A DNA stretch of 58,530 bases from an uncultured Veillonellaceae bacterium (GTDB lineage Bacteria > Bacillota > Negativicutes > Selenomonadales > Selenomonadaceae): assembly GCA_945949525.1 (NCBI GenBank), contig CAMFES010000004.1, positions 1-58,530 of the forward strand, read 5' to 3'. The notes beneath the pieces were generated by a model. It saw nothing but the letters and a program-made list of their open reading frames with translations. It made no database searches and was not told where the DNA came from. Of the stretch, positions 1-9,744 are shown piece after piece; positions within the stretch are counted from its first letter, which is position 1, and the number at the start of each line of letters is the position of its first letter. A program made the position numbers and the translations under genes.

Positions 1-50
1 GCGACAGCCTGATTAACAGTCAGGTGCTCTACCGACTGAGCTATCGAGGA
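1..50 (-). tRNA. tRNA-Asn(GTT), partial at window edge
   Basis: The minus strand reads a tRNA 5' half: acceptor strand TCCTCGA, D-arm GCTCAGTCGGTAGAGC, and anticodon arm CCTGA-CTGTTAA-TCAGG with anticodon GTT (Asn). The variable loop, T-arm and 3' end lie beyond the left edge of the window. A promoter is visible just upstream. Confidence 0.93.
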
Positions 51-80
51 GTGTTATGTCACATGACGTCGACAAGTGTT

Positions 81-109
81 ATTATATGATATCCAGCAAA
101 AAAATGCAA
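81..109 (-). promoter_or_regulatory. Promoter of tRNA-Asn
   Basis: On the minus strand, -35 TTGCAT (104-109) and -10 TATAAT (81-86) are separated by 17 bases. The predicted start near 74 lies about 24 bases ahead of the tRNA 5' end, which fits a short leader removed by RNase P. Confidence 0.75.
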
Positions 110-156
110 GCACTTTTTGAAAAAAAAATCAAAAATTTCTCAAAAAACTTTGCTGG

Positions 157-2460
157 CTACTTCAGCCACCTCTGCAATACCTTGGCCAGCGCCTGTAAAT
201 TAAGCGGCTTTGCCACATGCTCATTCATGCCGCTCTTGATGGCCGCCTTCACATCATCCGCAAAGGCATTGGCTGTCATGGCAATAATCGGCACCTGCCT
301 GCAGTATTCATTCCTCCTGCCACGAATTTTCCTGGCCGCCTCATAGCCATTCATGACCGGCATCTGCACATCCATAAAGATCATGTCATAGTAGCCATCC
401 GGATGGCTTTCCAGCATGCCTACAGCCTCCTGACCATCTGCAGCACGTTCCGCCTCAAGGCCCGTCACCGACAAAATCTCCATGGCAATCTCCGCATTCA
501 GGTCGTTGTCCTCGGCCAGAAGCACCCTATGCCCGTGCAAGTCCAGCTCCTCAAGGCTCTCCAGCGGCGTTTCCTGGCTCTCCAGCCCCTCGTCGCCCTT
601 TTCCTTCTCCTGGGCATCCTGATGCTTCAGATACACGGTAACAATAAACTGGGAGCCTACTCCCAGCTTGCTCCTGACCTCAATGTCACCGCCCATCATG
701 CGGACAATATTCCTGGTAATGGCCATTCCCAGGCCCGTCCCCTGAATATTCTTCAGCCTTTCATCAGACGCCCTGACAAATGGCTCAAAAATCTGCTTGA
801 TGTAGTCCTCGCTCATGCCAATGCCGTTGTCCTCAAAGACAAACTCATAGCAGCCGGTCTTTTCCTGGGCACAGGGCTTCTCGGAGGCCTTCAGCTTGAG
901 CTTGCCGCAGTCCGGCGTATACTTGATGGCATTGCCCAAAAGATTGGTAAACACCTTCTGCAGATGCAGGCTGTCACCGATGACGGCCGTATGCCTCAGC
1001 TTGCTCACGTTTACCGTCAGCTTGTGGTGATGCTCATCAATATTCGGCTTCATGATGTTCACCATGTTTTCAATCAAATCCTTCAGGTCGAATTCCTCTT
1101 CTATCAGATCCACCCGCCCGGACTCAATCTTGCTCATGTCCAGCACCTCGTTGATGAGCCCCAGGAGATGCTTGCTGGCCTTGTCTATCTTCTGCAGGCT
1201 GTCCATGACCTTTTCCCGGTCATCAGCATGGCGCATGGCGATAGCCGTCATGCCGATAATGCCGTTCATCGGGGTGCGGATATCATGGGACATGCTGGAA
1301 AGGAACATGGTCTTTGCCTTGTTGGCTGTTTCCGCCGCCGAATAAGCCACCTGCAGGGCCATCTCCTGCTCCTTCTCCGCCTTGATGAGATTGTCCACGT
1401 TGCGGGTTCCTATCACGGCCACCTTGCGGCCGCACTCCTCCTGCACAAAGGATACCGCCACCTGCAGATAGCTCACATCGCTGCCGGACATGCGCTCGTA
1501 GGTAAAGGAATAGTTGCGCTTTCCCCGGCGCAGCCTTTCAATGGACAGCTTTTTGAGAAATTCCCTGCGACCGGCCTCAGCCACCAGCTCCTCCGCATAA
1601 CTGGCCAAGCCCTCCGACCAGCCGCCACGGACATCCTTGTACGCCCTGAAGCGCTCGCTAATCTCCTCGCCCGTCCTGCTGACCTCCCTGTAGATAGTCA
1701 CCATATCCGCCTCGGTGTCCACCAGCAGGACTGAATAATAGTCACAGCCGATGCCATTGATAATATCCCGCTGAATCTCCAGCTCCTGTATCAGCTTATT
1801 TTTCTGCTCCATTTCCTCATGCAGCCTGGCGTTGGCTTTCTCCAGATCATTCATGGCAGCAGCCAGCTTTTCCTGCTGTACCTGCTGCTCCTCCAACAAG
1901 GCTGTCAGCTCCTCATTGGCCTCCTTGATTTTTCTCTGAGCCTCCAGCTCCTGTATTTTGGCCGCATTAATGGACTCCGTGGCAAAAATCACATGCCACA
2001 GCCTGCCGTTGCTGTCACGGTCACATTCGATAAAATTGCACTGCACCCATTCCTCGGTCAGCCCCGATGCCAATCTCGGCCATAAAACCGGGCTGAGATA
2101 CTGATGGGACACCACCCTGGAATTTCCCAGCCTGTCATCCAGCGTAGCAAGCTCCACAAAGCTATGCAGCTCCTCGTAAAACTCAGGCAGGGACAGCTTC
2201 TCCGGCAAAAGATTCAGCTTTTCCTGCGCCTTGCCGGAGGTACCGATGTAGGCCCGCACCTCCGGAATAGAGGTCAGCTCCATAAAGCTGTCATTCAGTA
2301 TGTCAATATAGTACACAGACGTGTAGACCCTGCTCAGGGACTGTATAATCTTCACCCAGTCCATCATCTGATCCAGAACATTTCTTTCCTCCGTCTGCGC
2401 AACACAATCCCTCTGCTGACAAGAAACCACGACACAGGCCCCCTTGCACCCATTCACCAC
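157..2460 (-). CDS. Hybrid sensor histidine kinase / response regulator
   Basis: Cytoplasmic-looking hybrid kinase of 767 residues with no clear membrane segment. A sensory N-terminus is followed by a coiled coil (about 170-235) and a PAS-like region. The HisKA phospho-acceptor motif MSHDIRTP has its His near 391. The HATPase has an N-box (NLLGNAIKYTP, about 508) and G boxes (DNGIGM, GTGLGM). The C-terminal receiver has its phospho-acceptor Asp in MDVQMPVMNG near 696. Family knowledge: such hybrids pass phosphate from His to Asp and then to an Hpt protein. The adjacent Hpt and HD-GYP response-regulator genes make a complete phosphorelay likely. The start is uncertain: the GTG at 2460 has no good ribosome site, and the ATG pair at about residue 32 is an alternative. 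Confidence 0.9.
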   Translation of the reverse strand: MVNGCKGACVVVSCQQRDCVAQTEERNVLDQMMDWVKIIQSLSRVYTSVYYIDILNDSFMELTSIPEVRAYIGTSGKAQEKLNLLPEKLSLPEFYEELHSFVELATLDDRLGNSRVVSHQYLSPVLWPRLASGLTEEWVQCNFIECDRDSNGRLWHVIFATESINAAKIQELEAQRKIKEANEELTALLEEQQVQQEKLAAAMNDLEKANARLHEEMEQKNKLIQELEIQRDIINGIGCDYYSVLLVDTEADMVTIYREVSRTGEEISERFRAYKDVRGGWSEGLASYAEELVAEAGRREFLKKLSIERLRRGKRNYSFTYERMSGSDVSYLQVAVSFVQEECGRKVAVIGTRNVDNLIKAEKEQEMALQVAYSAAETANKAKTMFLSSMSHDIRTPMNGIIGMTAIAMRHADDREKVMDSLQKIDKASKHLLGLINEVLDMSKIESGRVDLIEEEFDLKDLIENMVNIMKPNIDEHHHKLTVNVSKLRHTAVIGDSLHLQKVFTNLLGNAIKYTPDCGKLKLKASEKPCAQEKTGCYEFVFEDNGIGMSEDYIKQIFEPFVRASDERLKNIQGTGLGMAITRNIVRMMGGDIEVRSKLGVGSQFIVTVYLKHQDAQEKEKGDEGLESQETPLESLEELDLHGHRVLLAEDNDLNAEIAMEILSVTGLEAERAADGQEAVGMLESHPDGYYDMIFMDVQMPVMNGYEAARKIRGRRNEYCRQVPIIAMTANAFADDVKAAIKSGMNEHVAKPLNLQALAKVLQRWLK

Positions 2461-2475
2461 AAGAACATATACCGT

Positions 2476-2820
2476 TTACAGCTCCAGAATTTTGGCCTGC
2501 ACCTCATCATAGCAGGCCGACACCTCCGCCACCAAAGCGCTGTCAGCCGGCTCACCGCTGCTCCTGAGCTGCTCTGTCAGGGCAGCTGCCGCATTGTAGA
2601 GCCTGGTCAGGCCGATGTTGCCGGCCACTCCCTTGAAGGCATGAGCCGCCTCAAAGGACGCCGTGGCATCACCGGAGGCAATGGCATCCATCAGCTTCTG
2701 ATAGCTGCCCTCCTTCTGGAACTTCAGCACATACTTCTTTATGCGCTCATCTGTAAGAAACAATTCCTTGACAGCGGCGTAGCTGCCGCCTACCGCACCA
2801 TAAAATTCTTCTATCGTCAA
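2476..2820 (-). CDS. Hpt-domain phosphotransfer protein
   Basis: A 114-residue, all-helical histidine phosphotransfer (Hpt) protein. The phospho-acceptor is His60 in EAAHAFKGVAGNIG, the classic HAxKGxxxxxG pattern. It presumably carries phosphate from the receiver of the hybrid kinase to the response regulator upstream. The start is TTG at 2820, preceded by AGGAAAG about 12 bases away. The stop lies 15 bases before the kinase start, so the genes are probably co-transcribed. Domain identity is clear; the partners are inferred from position only. Confidence 0.88.
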   Translation of the reverse strand: MTIEEFYGAVGGSYAAVKELFLTDERIKKYVLKFQKEGSYQKLMDAIASGDATASFEAAHAFKGVAGNIGLTRLYNAAAALTEQLRSSGEPADSALVAEVSACYDEVQAKILEL

Positions 2821-2891
2821 ATCAATTACCCGCTTTCCTGTTCAATGTACATCCTTTTTCTGTCACATATATGTTCTTATAAAAGTCACCG

Positions 2892-3965
2892 TCACCTGGC
2901 ATCATTTTCCGCAATGGCAATCAGCTGGAACTTGGCCGCTTCAAAGCACTCCAGAAGCTCCGGCGAAAATGTGCCGCATTCCCCGGCCTTGATCATACGG
3001 ATTGCCTCATCAACAGCATACGGCGCCCTGTAGCAGCGTGAATCAACCAGTGCATCAAACACCTCTGCAATGGATACAATCTGCGCCCACACAGGAATCT
3101 CATCACCCTTCAGCCTGTCAGGATACCCCTTGCCGTCATAGCGCTCATGGTGGTAGCGGCAGATATCATAGCAGTATCTGTAAAAGTCCTTGTCATCCAT
3201 CTCCTGCTTGAAGCACTCGAGAATTTCGCAGCCCCTGATGGTATGGGTCTTCATTATCTTGAATTCCTCCGGCGTCAGCTTGCCCCGCTTCAAAAGAATC
3301 TCATCCGGAATGCTCAGCTTGCCGATATCGTGCAGGGCGGCGGCATTTACCATCAGGGCGATATCCACCTCGTTGTAGTCAAATTCCTTGTGCAGTGCCG
3401 CCCAGGTATGGAACAGCACCTTGGCCATAGGCCGCACCTTGTCAATATGCAGGCCTGCCTTCATGCTGCTGCGGAACTCCACCACGGAGCTGAAGGCATT
3501 TATCAAAAATTCCGTGTTGGCCTCCAGCTTTTTCCGGCTCTGCCGCAGCTCCGTTTCCGTTTCATCCAGCTTCAGGGCCAGATTTCTTCTCTGCTCATAA
3601 AGCTCTATGATGTTCAGGGCGCGGCGAGTGATGACCTGACGGGAAAACGGCTTGTAGATAACATCTGCCACGCCGTACTCATAGGCCGCCACATCTGTAT
3701 CATAGGTAGCCTCCCCCGTGATGATAATCACCGGCACCAGCTCCAGATAGCCGTACTTTTTCATGTACTCCAGCACATCAAAGCCGCTCTGCTTTGGCAT
3801 AATCAAATCCAGAAAAATCAGCGACAACTTCTCAAAATTTTCCTGAATGCAGGCAATGGCTTCTTCACCATCGGCAGCCTCCAGAATTTCATACTGCTCG
3901 CCAAATATCTCACCCAGCACATCGCGGTTAAACTCAACATCATCAGCGATTAAAATCTTCTTCAC
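2892..3965 (-). CDS. Response regulator with HD-GYP phosphodiesterase domain
   Basis: The N-terminal receiver (KILIADDVEFN at the start, phospho-acceptor Asp in LIFLDLIMPKQ) is joined by a helical linker to an HD-GYP domain (about 150-345). The HD pair is in ALHDIGKLSIPDEIL, and HHERYDGKGYP is the full HHExxDGxGYP signature. Known family role: hydrolysis of cyclic di-GMP under control of receiver phosphorylation. GTG at 3965 is chosen because AAGGAAGG lies 5-7 bases upstream and the translation then begins VKKILIADD, as normal for a receiver; a longer reading frame adds nine unlikely residues. It is first in the phosphorelay cluster with the Hpt and hybrid kinase genes. Confidence 0.92.
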   Translation of the reverse strand: MKKILIADDVEFNRDVLGEIFGEQYEILEAADGEEAIACIQENFEKLSLIFLDLIMPKQSGFDVLEYMKKYGYLELVPVIIITGEATYDTDVAAYEYGVADVIYKPFSRQVITRRALNIIELYEQRRNLALKLDETETELRQSRKKLEANTEFLINAFSSVVEFRSSMKAGLHIDKVRPMAKVLFHTWAALHKEFDYNEVDIALMVNAAALHDIGKLSIPDEILLKRGKLTPEEFKIMKTHTIRGCEILECFKQEMDDKDFYRYCYDICRYHHERYDGKGYPDRLKGDEIPVWAQIVSIAEVFDALVDSRCYRAPYAVDEAIRMIKAGECGTFSPELLECFEAAKFQLIAIAENDAR

Positions 3966-4201
3966 AATACCCTTCCTTTCTCCAAAACTCATGCCGTTCC
4001 CATCCGCATGATTGCCTTACCATCCTGCGCCTGTCAGGCCAGACATCCCCAACATGCCGGTATAGACTTCCGCAACTACTTCTATTATGTGATTGAATGC
4101 CCCGCCTGTCAATAAATTTTATATTTTCATTTTACCGTTATACTGATTTGCTGCTTGCGTCATATTCTGAACGATATAATTGCATATACTAAAGTATGCG
4201 C

Positions 4202-4374
4202 CAGACCTGTGAAAGAGCATCATGGCATGTGCCATTCGCAGGGCACTTAGACGCGCCTCGGTGCTTAGCAATACGCGAGCCGCAGGCGAAGCGTGAGCTT
4301 AGCACCGCTAGGCGTGGATAGTAGCGCGAGCGTGCCTGCGATGGTACTGCCATGATGCTCTATAAAAAGGTCTG
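4202..4374. repeat. Long nested palindrome, family member P1
   Basis: A large imperfect hairpin fills most of the 446-base gap between the HD-GYP regulator and the receiver fragment. The outer arms are CAGACCT/AGGTCTG (4202-4208, 4368-4374) and AGAGCATCATGGCA with its exact reverse complement (4214-4227, 4348-4361). Further complementary segments lie inside, including CGCGCCTCGGTGCTTAGC against CTTAGCACCGCTAGGCG. The GC-rich centre shares CGCGCCTCG and GCGAG motifs with the elements at 20954 and 34029. No coding potential is seen. It could be a REP/MITE-like mobile palindrome or a structured RNA. Confidence 0.75.
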
Positions 4375-4411
4375 ACCGTACAAACGTACAAATATATAAA
4401 TATACAAGCAA

Positions 4412-4762
4412 TTAAGCACGCAGGAACTTAGTCAGCGCCTCCGCAACCTCCTTCATATTGATCGACTTGGACACAAACCCATTCATGCCATGCTTTTCCG
4501 CGTCCTTCCTGTCCTCGTCAAAGGCATTGGCAGTCATGGCAACTATCGGAACAGCGGCCAGTGCCTTATCCGGCAGCTGGCGGATGCGCTCAGTGGCATC
4601 ATGGCCGTTCATAACAGGCATCTGAATATCCATCAGCACCATGTCGTAGTAGCCCGGCTGGGACTTCGCCACCATCTCTACCGCCTCGGCGCCATTCTCC
4701 GCAGTTTCCACCAAAAGTCCGTAGTCACCCAGGATTTCACAGGCAATCTCCCTATTTATGCC
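4412..4762 (-). pseudogene. Truncated receiver (REC) domain, remnant of a hybrid kinase
   Basis: The reading frame gives a receiver domain that starts abruptly at INREIACEIL. It keeps the phospho-acceptor motif VLMDIQMPVMNG and the later IVAMTANAF segment, but lacks the N-terminal strand with the acidic metal-binding pair (usually LLVEDN). Extending the frame upstream only translates the transcription terminator of the neighbouring SEC-C gene (4772-4816), so no natural start exists. The best reading is the 3' end of a hybrid histidine kinase whose 5' part was deleted. It is similar in layout to the receiver of the kinase at 157-2460. Confidence 0.75.
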
Positions 4763-4771
4763 TGTTAACGA

Positions 4772-4816
4772 AAAAAAGCACGGCGGAGATGGTATACACC
4801 TCCACCGTGCTTTTTT
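4772..4816 (-). terminator. Terminator of the SEC-C protein gene
   Basis: The stem AAAGCACGG.GGAG pairs with CTCC.CCGTGCTTT and is flanked by A and T runs, so it could act in both directions. It lies 13 bases after the SEC-C gene stop and marks the truncated end of the receiver fragment. Confidence 0.85.
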
Positions 4817-4828
4817 CAATTCTTCAAC

Positions 4829-6013
4829 CTAGTTCCATTCCTTGCCTATGCAGCAATTTTTATATTTCTTGCCGCTGCCGCAAGGACATGGCTCATTCCT
4901 GCCTATCTTGCGGCCCTCCCGTACCACGGCAGGACGAGGCTGGCCGGCAGTCTCTGCCAGGGTATGCCCCTTCAGCATCCACAGCGGCAGATTTTCATTA
5001 TAGGCGCCAATCAGCTGATACAGCTCCTCCGTATCAGGCTTGTTGCCCATCTTCAGCTGATTATCTGCCAAAAAGCCCACGATTTCCTTCATGCCATAGC
5101 CATTCTGGATAATGATGGTAATGCTGCGCACAGCCTCTGCCGCCTGCAGCACATCAAGTCCCTTCTTCTGCATGAAATACTGTGCCAAGGCACGATATGC
5201 CTCGGTGGACTCAATGTAGCCATCCTGCCCTGCATCATAGAGCTTGTCATAAGGCAGGTCAGCATAAGCAAGGCCTCCCTGCTGCCGCTGTGCCTGCTGC
5301 AAAGCCTCCGGATTCATGAGGGATTCATGCATCAGGTCATGCTGACCCGTTACCACATGAGGATACCAGCAGCCACCGTTGAAAATGATGCCCATAAAAT
5401 CAGAAAAATCCAGCTCAGCATCAATATAATCACAGACCTTCTTAAACAGCTCATCATAATTGATGATGCCGTAATAAAAGACCATGCCAGCCGCCAGCCG
5501 CATTACCTCGGTATTCAGATTGACCGCATCGGCAAAGGCACCGTTGTTGATTTTCTGGTACTCTGCCTGTATTTCCTCCGGCATGAACCATACCAGGCTG
5601 CCATCCTGCATGCCGCAGAACAGCACACCGATGCCCCGGAGATAATCCAGCCGATAATCCTCCCACTGCACATTTTCCAGCAATCCCTTGTGCTGGCAGG
5701 CATAGTCAAACAGCTCCTTCTGCTCCTGAAAAGCACTGACAAACCAGCGTCCGGCGAATTTTACCACCTCCGGCCCCACCATGGCCAGCATCTCTGCTTT
5801 CTTGACACGGTCAAGGTTTTTGGCAATAGGCAGATTCAGGTTGTACTGAATATCCTCCAGTTCCTGCTTGGTCATGCCCTTCAATGCTTCCTCAAGGGTC
5901 AGCTTCTCCGGCAGCTTGTGGCGGCGCAGGCTCTTCATGCGCTCCGCCTTCTGTTCGTCCATCAGGGCATTATACTCAGCCTCGGAAAAGGTAAATTCTC
6001 TTTCTGTTTCCAT
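4829..6013 (-). CDS. SEC-C metal-binding motif protein of unknown function
   Basis: About 394 residues. Only the C-terminus is recognisable: [19 protein letters not shown], a SEC-C zinc-binding tail like that of SecA (the SecA of this window ends the same way). The remainder is mostly helical with acidic and aromatic stretches and has no catalytic motif I recognise. ATG at 6013 (METEREFTF) is preferred, with GGAG 13 bases upstream. The longer frame to a TTG at 6079 would overlap the amidase gene and has no ribosome site. It lies downstream of the amidase, in the same direction. SEC-C tails usually mediate zinc or protein binding; no function is claimed. Confidence 0.75.
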   Translation of the reverse strand: METEREFTFSEAEYNALMDEQKAERMKSLRRHKLPEKLTLEEALKGMTKQELEDIQYNLNLPIAKNLDRVKKAEMLAMVGPEVVKFAGRWFVSAFQEQKELFDYACQHKGLLENVQWEDYRLDYLRGIGVLFCGMQDGSLVWFMPEEIQAEYQKINNGAFADAVNLNTEVMRLAAGMVFYYGIINYDELFKKVCDYIDAELDFSDFMGIIFNGGCWYPHVVTGQHDLMHESLMNPEALQQAQRQQGGLAYADLPYDKLYDAGQDGYIESTEAYRALAQYFMQKKGLDVLQAAEAVRSITIIIQNGYGMKEIVGFLADNQLKMGNKPDTEELYQLIGAYNENLPLWMLKGHTLAETAGQPRPAVVREGRKIGRNEPCPCGSGKKYKNCCIGKEWN

Positions 6014-6071
6014 CTTTGCAAATTCACTCCAGTTGCTATCGAATATCATCTGCCAGCTGTCCGGCACAAAC

Positions 6072-7292
6072 TCAGCCAAAGAAGCTGCGGATTCCCTTCA
6101 GAAGACCCTCGGCAGCCTTCTTGATGCCTGCCTCGGAATTCATCAGCCGCTCTTCCTTGTCGTTGGATATAAATGCCATCTCTATCAGTGCCGCCGGCAT
6201 GGTTGTATGCTTCACCACATAGAAGTTACAGCTCTTGGTTCCCCTGTTGCCTGTTCCCAGCTCTGTCACCAGCCCCTCGGCCAGCTCCCTGGCCAGGCGC
6301 TGGCCCGCCTTGGAGCCGTTCACATAATAATACCCTGTCGTACCGCTAGGAGAGCTGTTTGTAAAGGAATCCATGTGCATAGAAATAAAGATGTCCGCAT
6401 TTTTATCATTGCCTGCATCGCATCTTGCCTGTAGCTCCTCAATATCCGAAGCCTTGGCCTTCTTTGGCGAAACCTCCGTATCGGTACTGCGGGTCATGAT
6501 TACCGTAGCACCTTCCTTGACCAGCAGCTTCTGCAGCTCCAGCGCCACCCGGAGAGTGACCCCCTTCTCCGTAACGCCTGTCGGGCCTATAGCTCCCACA
6601 TCACTGCCGCCATGACCGGCATCCAGGGCAATTACTTTCCCCTTTATGCCCGGCGTAAAGACAGGCTCACCCTTGACCACTACATCAGTGCCTCCGGCGT
6701 TGCCCTGGTTCTTGTCGGCAGCGGTACCAGTCCCAGTACCCGTGCTGCTGCCTGTACCTCCCCCGCTGCCCGCAGTTTCATCCTTTGGCTTCGGCTTTGG
6801 ATTGAAGTCTATGGCAGAGCCGCTGCTGCTGCCCCCAAGATTGCCAAAATCCAGCACAATACGATAAGCCGTACTGCCGCCCTTCAGGGGAAAAACCTTG
6901 TAATTATTCTTGCCCACACTGCTCTCAACCACCACGCGCACCGTGCTTGGGTCATGCTGGGCAATGCGCACTGCCTTGGCAAACCTGCTGTCAATAGTAG
7001 TGGATTTCTTGACGTCGGGAGCAAGCCATGCATTCTGTATATCCACCACAATCCGCTGTGGATTGGACAGCACGCTGACCTTGTAGGAAGCCTCCTTCGT
7101 CCCATCCAGCACAATACGCGTCTTGTCAGCGCTGTTGCTTACCCTGACAGCCTTTATTTCCGACATGGAACCGGCTCTTTCCGCAAAGGCTGCCTCGACG
7201 CGCGCCGTACCAAATATGAGCATGAAGCCAGCGATAAGCAGCATCGCCTGCCCCAGCAGGCCCAGCCACGCTCTTTTTTCGCAATATTGCAT
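6072..7292 (-). CDS. N-acetylmuramoyl-L-alanine amidase with AMIN domain
   Basis: Exported peptidoglycan amidase. It has a signal peptide (hydrophobic segment [19 protein letters not shown], cleavage probably after RVEA), an AMIN domain (about 40-140) that targets amidases to the envelope, and a low-complexity Gly/Ser/Thr linker (about 150-190). The C-terminal Amidase_3 domain shows its zinc ligands in LDAGHGG, TEKG and SMHMDS, and the catalytic Glu in ALIEMAF. It cleaves the bond between MurNAc and the stem peptide, typically in cell separation. ATG at 7292 is chosen for GGAGG seven bases upstream. In enterobacteria such amidases are controlled by FtsEX-EnvC; ftsEX and an M23 gene occur at 18-21 kb here. 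Confidence 0.93.
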   Translation of the reverse strand: MQYCEKRAWLGLLGQAMLLIAGFMLIFGTARVEAAFAERAGSMSEIKAVRVSNSADKTRIVLDGTKEASYKVSVLSNPQRIVVDIQNAWLAPDVKKSTTIDSRFAKAVRIAQHDPSTVRVVVESSVGKNNYKVFPLKGGSTAYRIVLDFGNLGGSSSGSAIDFNPKPKPKDETAGSGGGTGSSTGTGTGTAADKNQGNAGGTDVVVKGEPVFTPGIKGKVIALDAGHGGSDVGAIGPTGVTEKGVTLRVALELQKLLVKEGATVIMTRSTDTEVSPKKAKASDIEELQARCDAGNDKNADIFISMHMDSFTNSSPSGTTGYYYVNGSKAGQRLARELAEGLVTELGTGNRGTKSCNFYVVKHTTMPAALIEMAFISNDKEERLMNSEAGIKKAAEGLLKGIRSFFG

Positions 7293-7322
7293 ATTTGATT
7301 CCTCCAAATGTTCTTATAGCAG

Positions 7323-8102
7323 TTACAGCATATTTTTCAGGAATGCTATGGTTCTTTCCTGCACAGGATGGGCAAAGAATTCCTCCGGCCGTCCCTGCTC
7401 CACAATCACGCCGTCAGCCATGAACATCACATGGTTGGCCGCCTCCCTGGCAAAGGCCATCTCGTGGGTCACCACCACCATGGTCATGTGTTCAGCCGCC
7501 AGCTCACGCATGGTTTTCAGTACCTCTCCCGTAAGCTCCGGGTCAAGAGCCGAGGTAGGCTCATCAAAAAGCATAATATCAGGCTTCATGGCCAGGGCAC
7601 GGGCAATAGCCACCCGCTGCTGCTGACCGCCGGAAAGACGTCCCGGATAGCAGTCCCGCTTCTCAAAAAGACCCACCTTCCTGAGAAGCTCCTCCGCCTC
7701 CGGCCGCACCTCCTCCGCCGGACGCTTCTTTACCTGCACAGGTGCCTCCAGAAGATTCTGCATGACCGTCATGTGAGGAAACAGGTTGAACTGCTGAAAA
7801 ACCATGCCCGTGCAGGACAAAATCTCCCGCGACTCCACCTCACTGACGTATTCGGCCACGCCGTCAGCATTGTTCTGCACCAGCACCCTGCCCTTGATTT
7901 CGATGGTACCGGCATCAATCTCCTCCAGCCTGTTGATACAGCGCAGCATGGTACTCTTGCCGGAGCCGGAAGGCCCGATAATCGCCAGCACATCACCCTT
8001 GGCTACGGAAAAATCAATGCCCTTCAGTACCTCCAGCTCGCCAAAACGCTTGTGGATACCTCTCATCCTCAGCATGCTATTATCATTCATCATATTTTGC
8101 AT
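7323..8102 (-). CDS. Polar amino-acid ABC transporter, ATP-binding protein
   Basis: ABC ATPase of the PAAT (GlnQ/HisP) type. It has Walker [11 protein letters not shown]-loop near [13 protein letters not shown], signature LSGGQQQR, Walker [13 protein letters not shown] and H-loop VVTHEM. It powers import together with the permease whose 3' end it overlaps by 20 bases, a sign of translational coupling. The ATG at 8102 has GGAGG six bases upstream. The ligand is an amino acid or related polar compound; the exact one cannot be read from the sequence. Confidence 0.95.
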   Translation of the reverse strand: MQNMMNDNSMLRMRGIHKRFGELEVLKGIDFSVAKGDVLAIIGPSGSGKSTMLRCINRLEEIDAGTIEIKGRVLVQNNADGVAEYVSEVESREILSCTGMVFQQFNLFPHMTVMQNLLEAPVQVKKRPAEEVRPEAEELLRKVGLFEKRDCYPGRLSGGQQQRVAIARALAMKPDIMLFDEPTSALDPELTGEVLKTMRELAAEHMTMVVVTHEMAFAREAANHVMFMADGVIVEQGRPEEFFAHPVQERTIAFLKNML

Positions 8103-8727
8103 AATGCGCCTCCAGCTTCTTGAATGCCCAGGTCAGAACAAAGGTCATGGCCAGGTAAAACACGCCTGCAATAACAAAAGGCGTCATATCAAACTCCCGC
8201 TGCACGATGGTCCGGGCCACCCGCAGCAGGTCATTCATGGCGAGAATATAAATCAGGGATGTATCCTTGACCAGATTAATCGTTTCGTTGCTGATCGGTG
8301 GCAGGACGTGACGAATCATCTGCGGTATAATAATCCGGCGCATGGTCTGAGGATAGGTCATGCCAAGGGTCTTGGCCGCCTCATACTGGCCGCGGCTGAT
8401 GGACTGAATACCGGCACGAAAAATCTCCGCAAAATAAGCCGCATAGTTCAGCACAAAGGCCAGCAGTGCAGCAGCGATATCCGGCAGCTTTATCCCCACC
8501 AGCGGCAGGGCAAAATACACAAACAAAAGCTGCAGCATCAGCGGCGTACCGCGCATTATCCACACGTAAAACTCCATCAGAAGGCTGACAGGCTTCAGGC
8601 TGCTGATGCGCCCCAGCGCCGCCAGCAGGCCGGTAGGCAGTGCCAGCACCAGCGTAATACAAAAAATCTCCAGCGTAACCTGGGTGCCTTCCAACATTAA
8701 CACAATAGTGTGCAGCAGGTTATCCAT
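8083..8727 (-). CDS. Polar amino-acid ABC transporter, permease
   Basis: Inner-membrane permease of the HisM/GlnP family with about five membrane spans. The EAA loop that contacts the ATPase is visible as [21 protein letters not shown]. It belongs to an importer operon: binding protein (8879-9667), this permease, then the ATPase. ATG at 8727 or the TTG two codons earlier may be the start; both follow AAGGAAG. A terminator-like hairpin between the binding-protein gene and this one probably lowers permease and ATPase expression relative to the binding protein. Confidence 0.93.
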   Translation of the reverse strand: MDNLLHTIVLMLEGTQVTLEIFCITLVLALPTGLLAALGRISSLKPVSLLMEFYVWIMRGTPLMLQLLFVYFALPLVGIKLPDIAAALLAFVLNYAAYFAEIFRAGIQSISRGQYEAAKTLGMTYPQTMRRIIIPQMIRHVLPPISNETINLVKDTSLIYILAMNDLLRVARTIVQREFDMTPFVIAGVFYLAMTFVLTWAFKKLEAHYAKYDE

Positions 8728-8792
8728 AAGCAAAAAAACTTCCTTTCATACAAAAAAGCACAGATATTTATATTTTACTTCAAATCCGCGCA

Positions 8793-8831
8793 AAAAAAAA
8801 GACCTGCCGACAAAAATCAGCGGTCTTTTTT
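8793..8831 (-). terminator. Terminator/attenuator inside the amino-acid importer operon
   Basis: The hairpin AAAAAGACC.GC..GA/TC..GC.GGTCTTTTT, followed by T residues, sits between the binding-protein gene and the permease gene. Partial read-through would give the usual excess of binding protein over membrane components. Confidence 0.75.
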
Positions 8832-8878
8832 CCTTCCGGCATCATCACCGGACAGCAGCCCTGAAAAACAAGGGCAGA

Positions 8879-9667
8879 TTATTTGGTTATATCCTTGGCG
8901 AACCACTTCTCGGAAATCTTTGCAACAGTGCCGTCAGCCTTCATCTCGTCAAACACCTTCTGCACCTCATCCCGCAGAGCCTGGTCATCCTTGCGGAAGG
9001 CAAAGCCGAACTGGCTCACATCACCGATGACGGTTTCAACGGCCTCGATGTTCTCCGGATGCTTGCTGATGTAGTAGCGGCCGATAATCTCATCGCCCAC
9101 CACAGCATCAATGCGGCCGCTTTCCAGATCCATGAAAGCGGTAATATAGTCAGGATAGTATTTTACTTCCTTCATGGAGTCCTTCAGGGCGGTATTCTTG
9201 GTGAAATACTCCTCAGTAGTGCCGCCGCTCTGGGTGCCTATTGCCTTGCCGGCCAGGTCAGCCTCGCTGGCGATGGCAATTTTGTTGTTCTTGGAAACAA
9301 AAACAATCTGGCGGTTGTCCATGTACGGGTCGCTGAACAGCATGTTTTCCTTGCGCTGCTCAGTGATGTCAAGACCGTTCCAAAGCACATCCACGCGGCC
9401 GCTCTTCAGCTCCGCCTCCTTGGAATTCCAGTCGATGGCCTTGAACTCCACCTCCCGGCCCAGGCGCTTGGCGGCCTCCTTTGCCAGGTCAATATCAAAG
9501 CCCACGATTTCGTTCTTTTCATCCTTGAAGCCCATCGGCGGGAAGTTGTCATCCAGACCAACGACAATCTTCTTGCCCTCTTCCTTCTTGGCAGTATCGC
9601 CGCCGCAGCCGGCCAGGGCAGTAACCGCCAGAACCAGCATCATGCACAACGCAAAAATCTTCTTCAT
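8879..9667 (-). CDS. Polar amino-acid ABC transporter, substrate-binding lipoprotein
   Basis: Lipoprotein signal peptide with lipobox LAGC (MKKIFALCMMLVLAVTALAGC), then a SBP_bac_3 (PAAT) fold: IVVGLDDNFPPMGF, GFDIDLAKEAAKRLG and DVLWNGLDITEQRKE are the usual strand and ligand-pocket segments. It would be anchored in the cell envelope and deliver a polar amino acid to the permease and ATPase encoded downstream. It is the first gene of the operon. The importer at 30.7-33.1 kb is a separate paralogous system with reverse gene spacing and a different lipoprotein. Confidence 0.95.
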   Translation of the reverse strand: MKKIFALCMMLVLAVTALAGCGGDTAKKEEGKKIVVGLDDNFPPMGFKDEKNEIVGFDIDLAKEAAKRLGREVEFKAIDWNSKEAELKSGRVDVLWNGLDITEQRKENMLFSDPYMDNRQIVFVSKNNKIAIASEADLAGKAIGTQSGGTTEEYFTKNTALKDSMKEVKYYPDYITAFMDLESGRIDAVVGDEIIGRYYISKHPENIEAVETVIGDVSQFGFAFRKDDQALRDEVQKVFDEMKADGTVAKISEKWFAKDITK

Positions 9668-9714
9668 ACCACTTGCACTCTCCCTCTATGTATACTGATA
9701 AAATCACTATGCCT

Positions 9715-9744
9715 ATTATACTTTAAACCATTAAAACATGACAA
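9715..9744 (-). promoter_or_regulatory. Promoter of the amino-acid importer operon
   Basis: On the minus strand, -35 TTGTCA (9739-9744) and -10 TATAAT (9715-9720) are 18 bases apart. The start of transcription would be about 40 bases ahead of the binding-protein ATG. No riboswitch-like or T-box-like leader fits in so short a leader. Confidence 0.7.

Noticed and set aside
217-1734. 505-residue plus-strand frame opposite the hybrid kinase
   Set aside because: Same reasoning: the minus strand encodes all kinase boxes in order.
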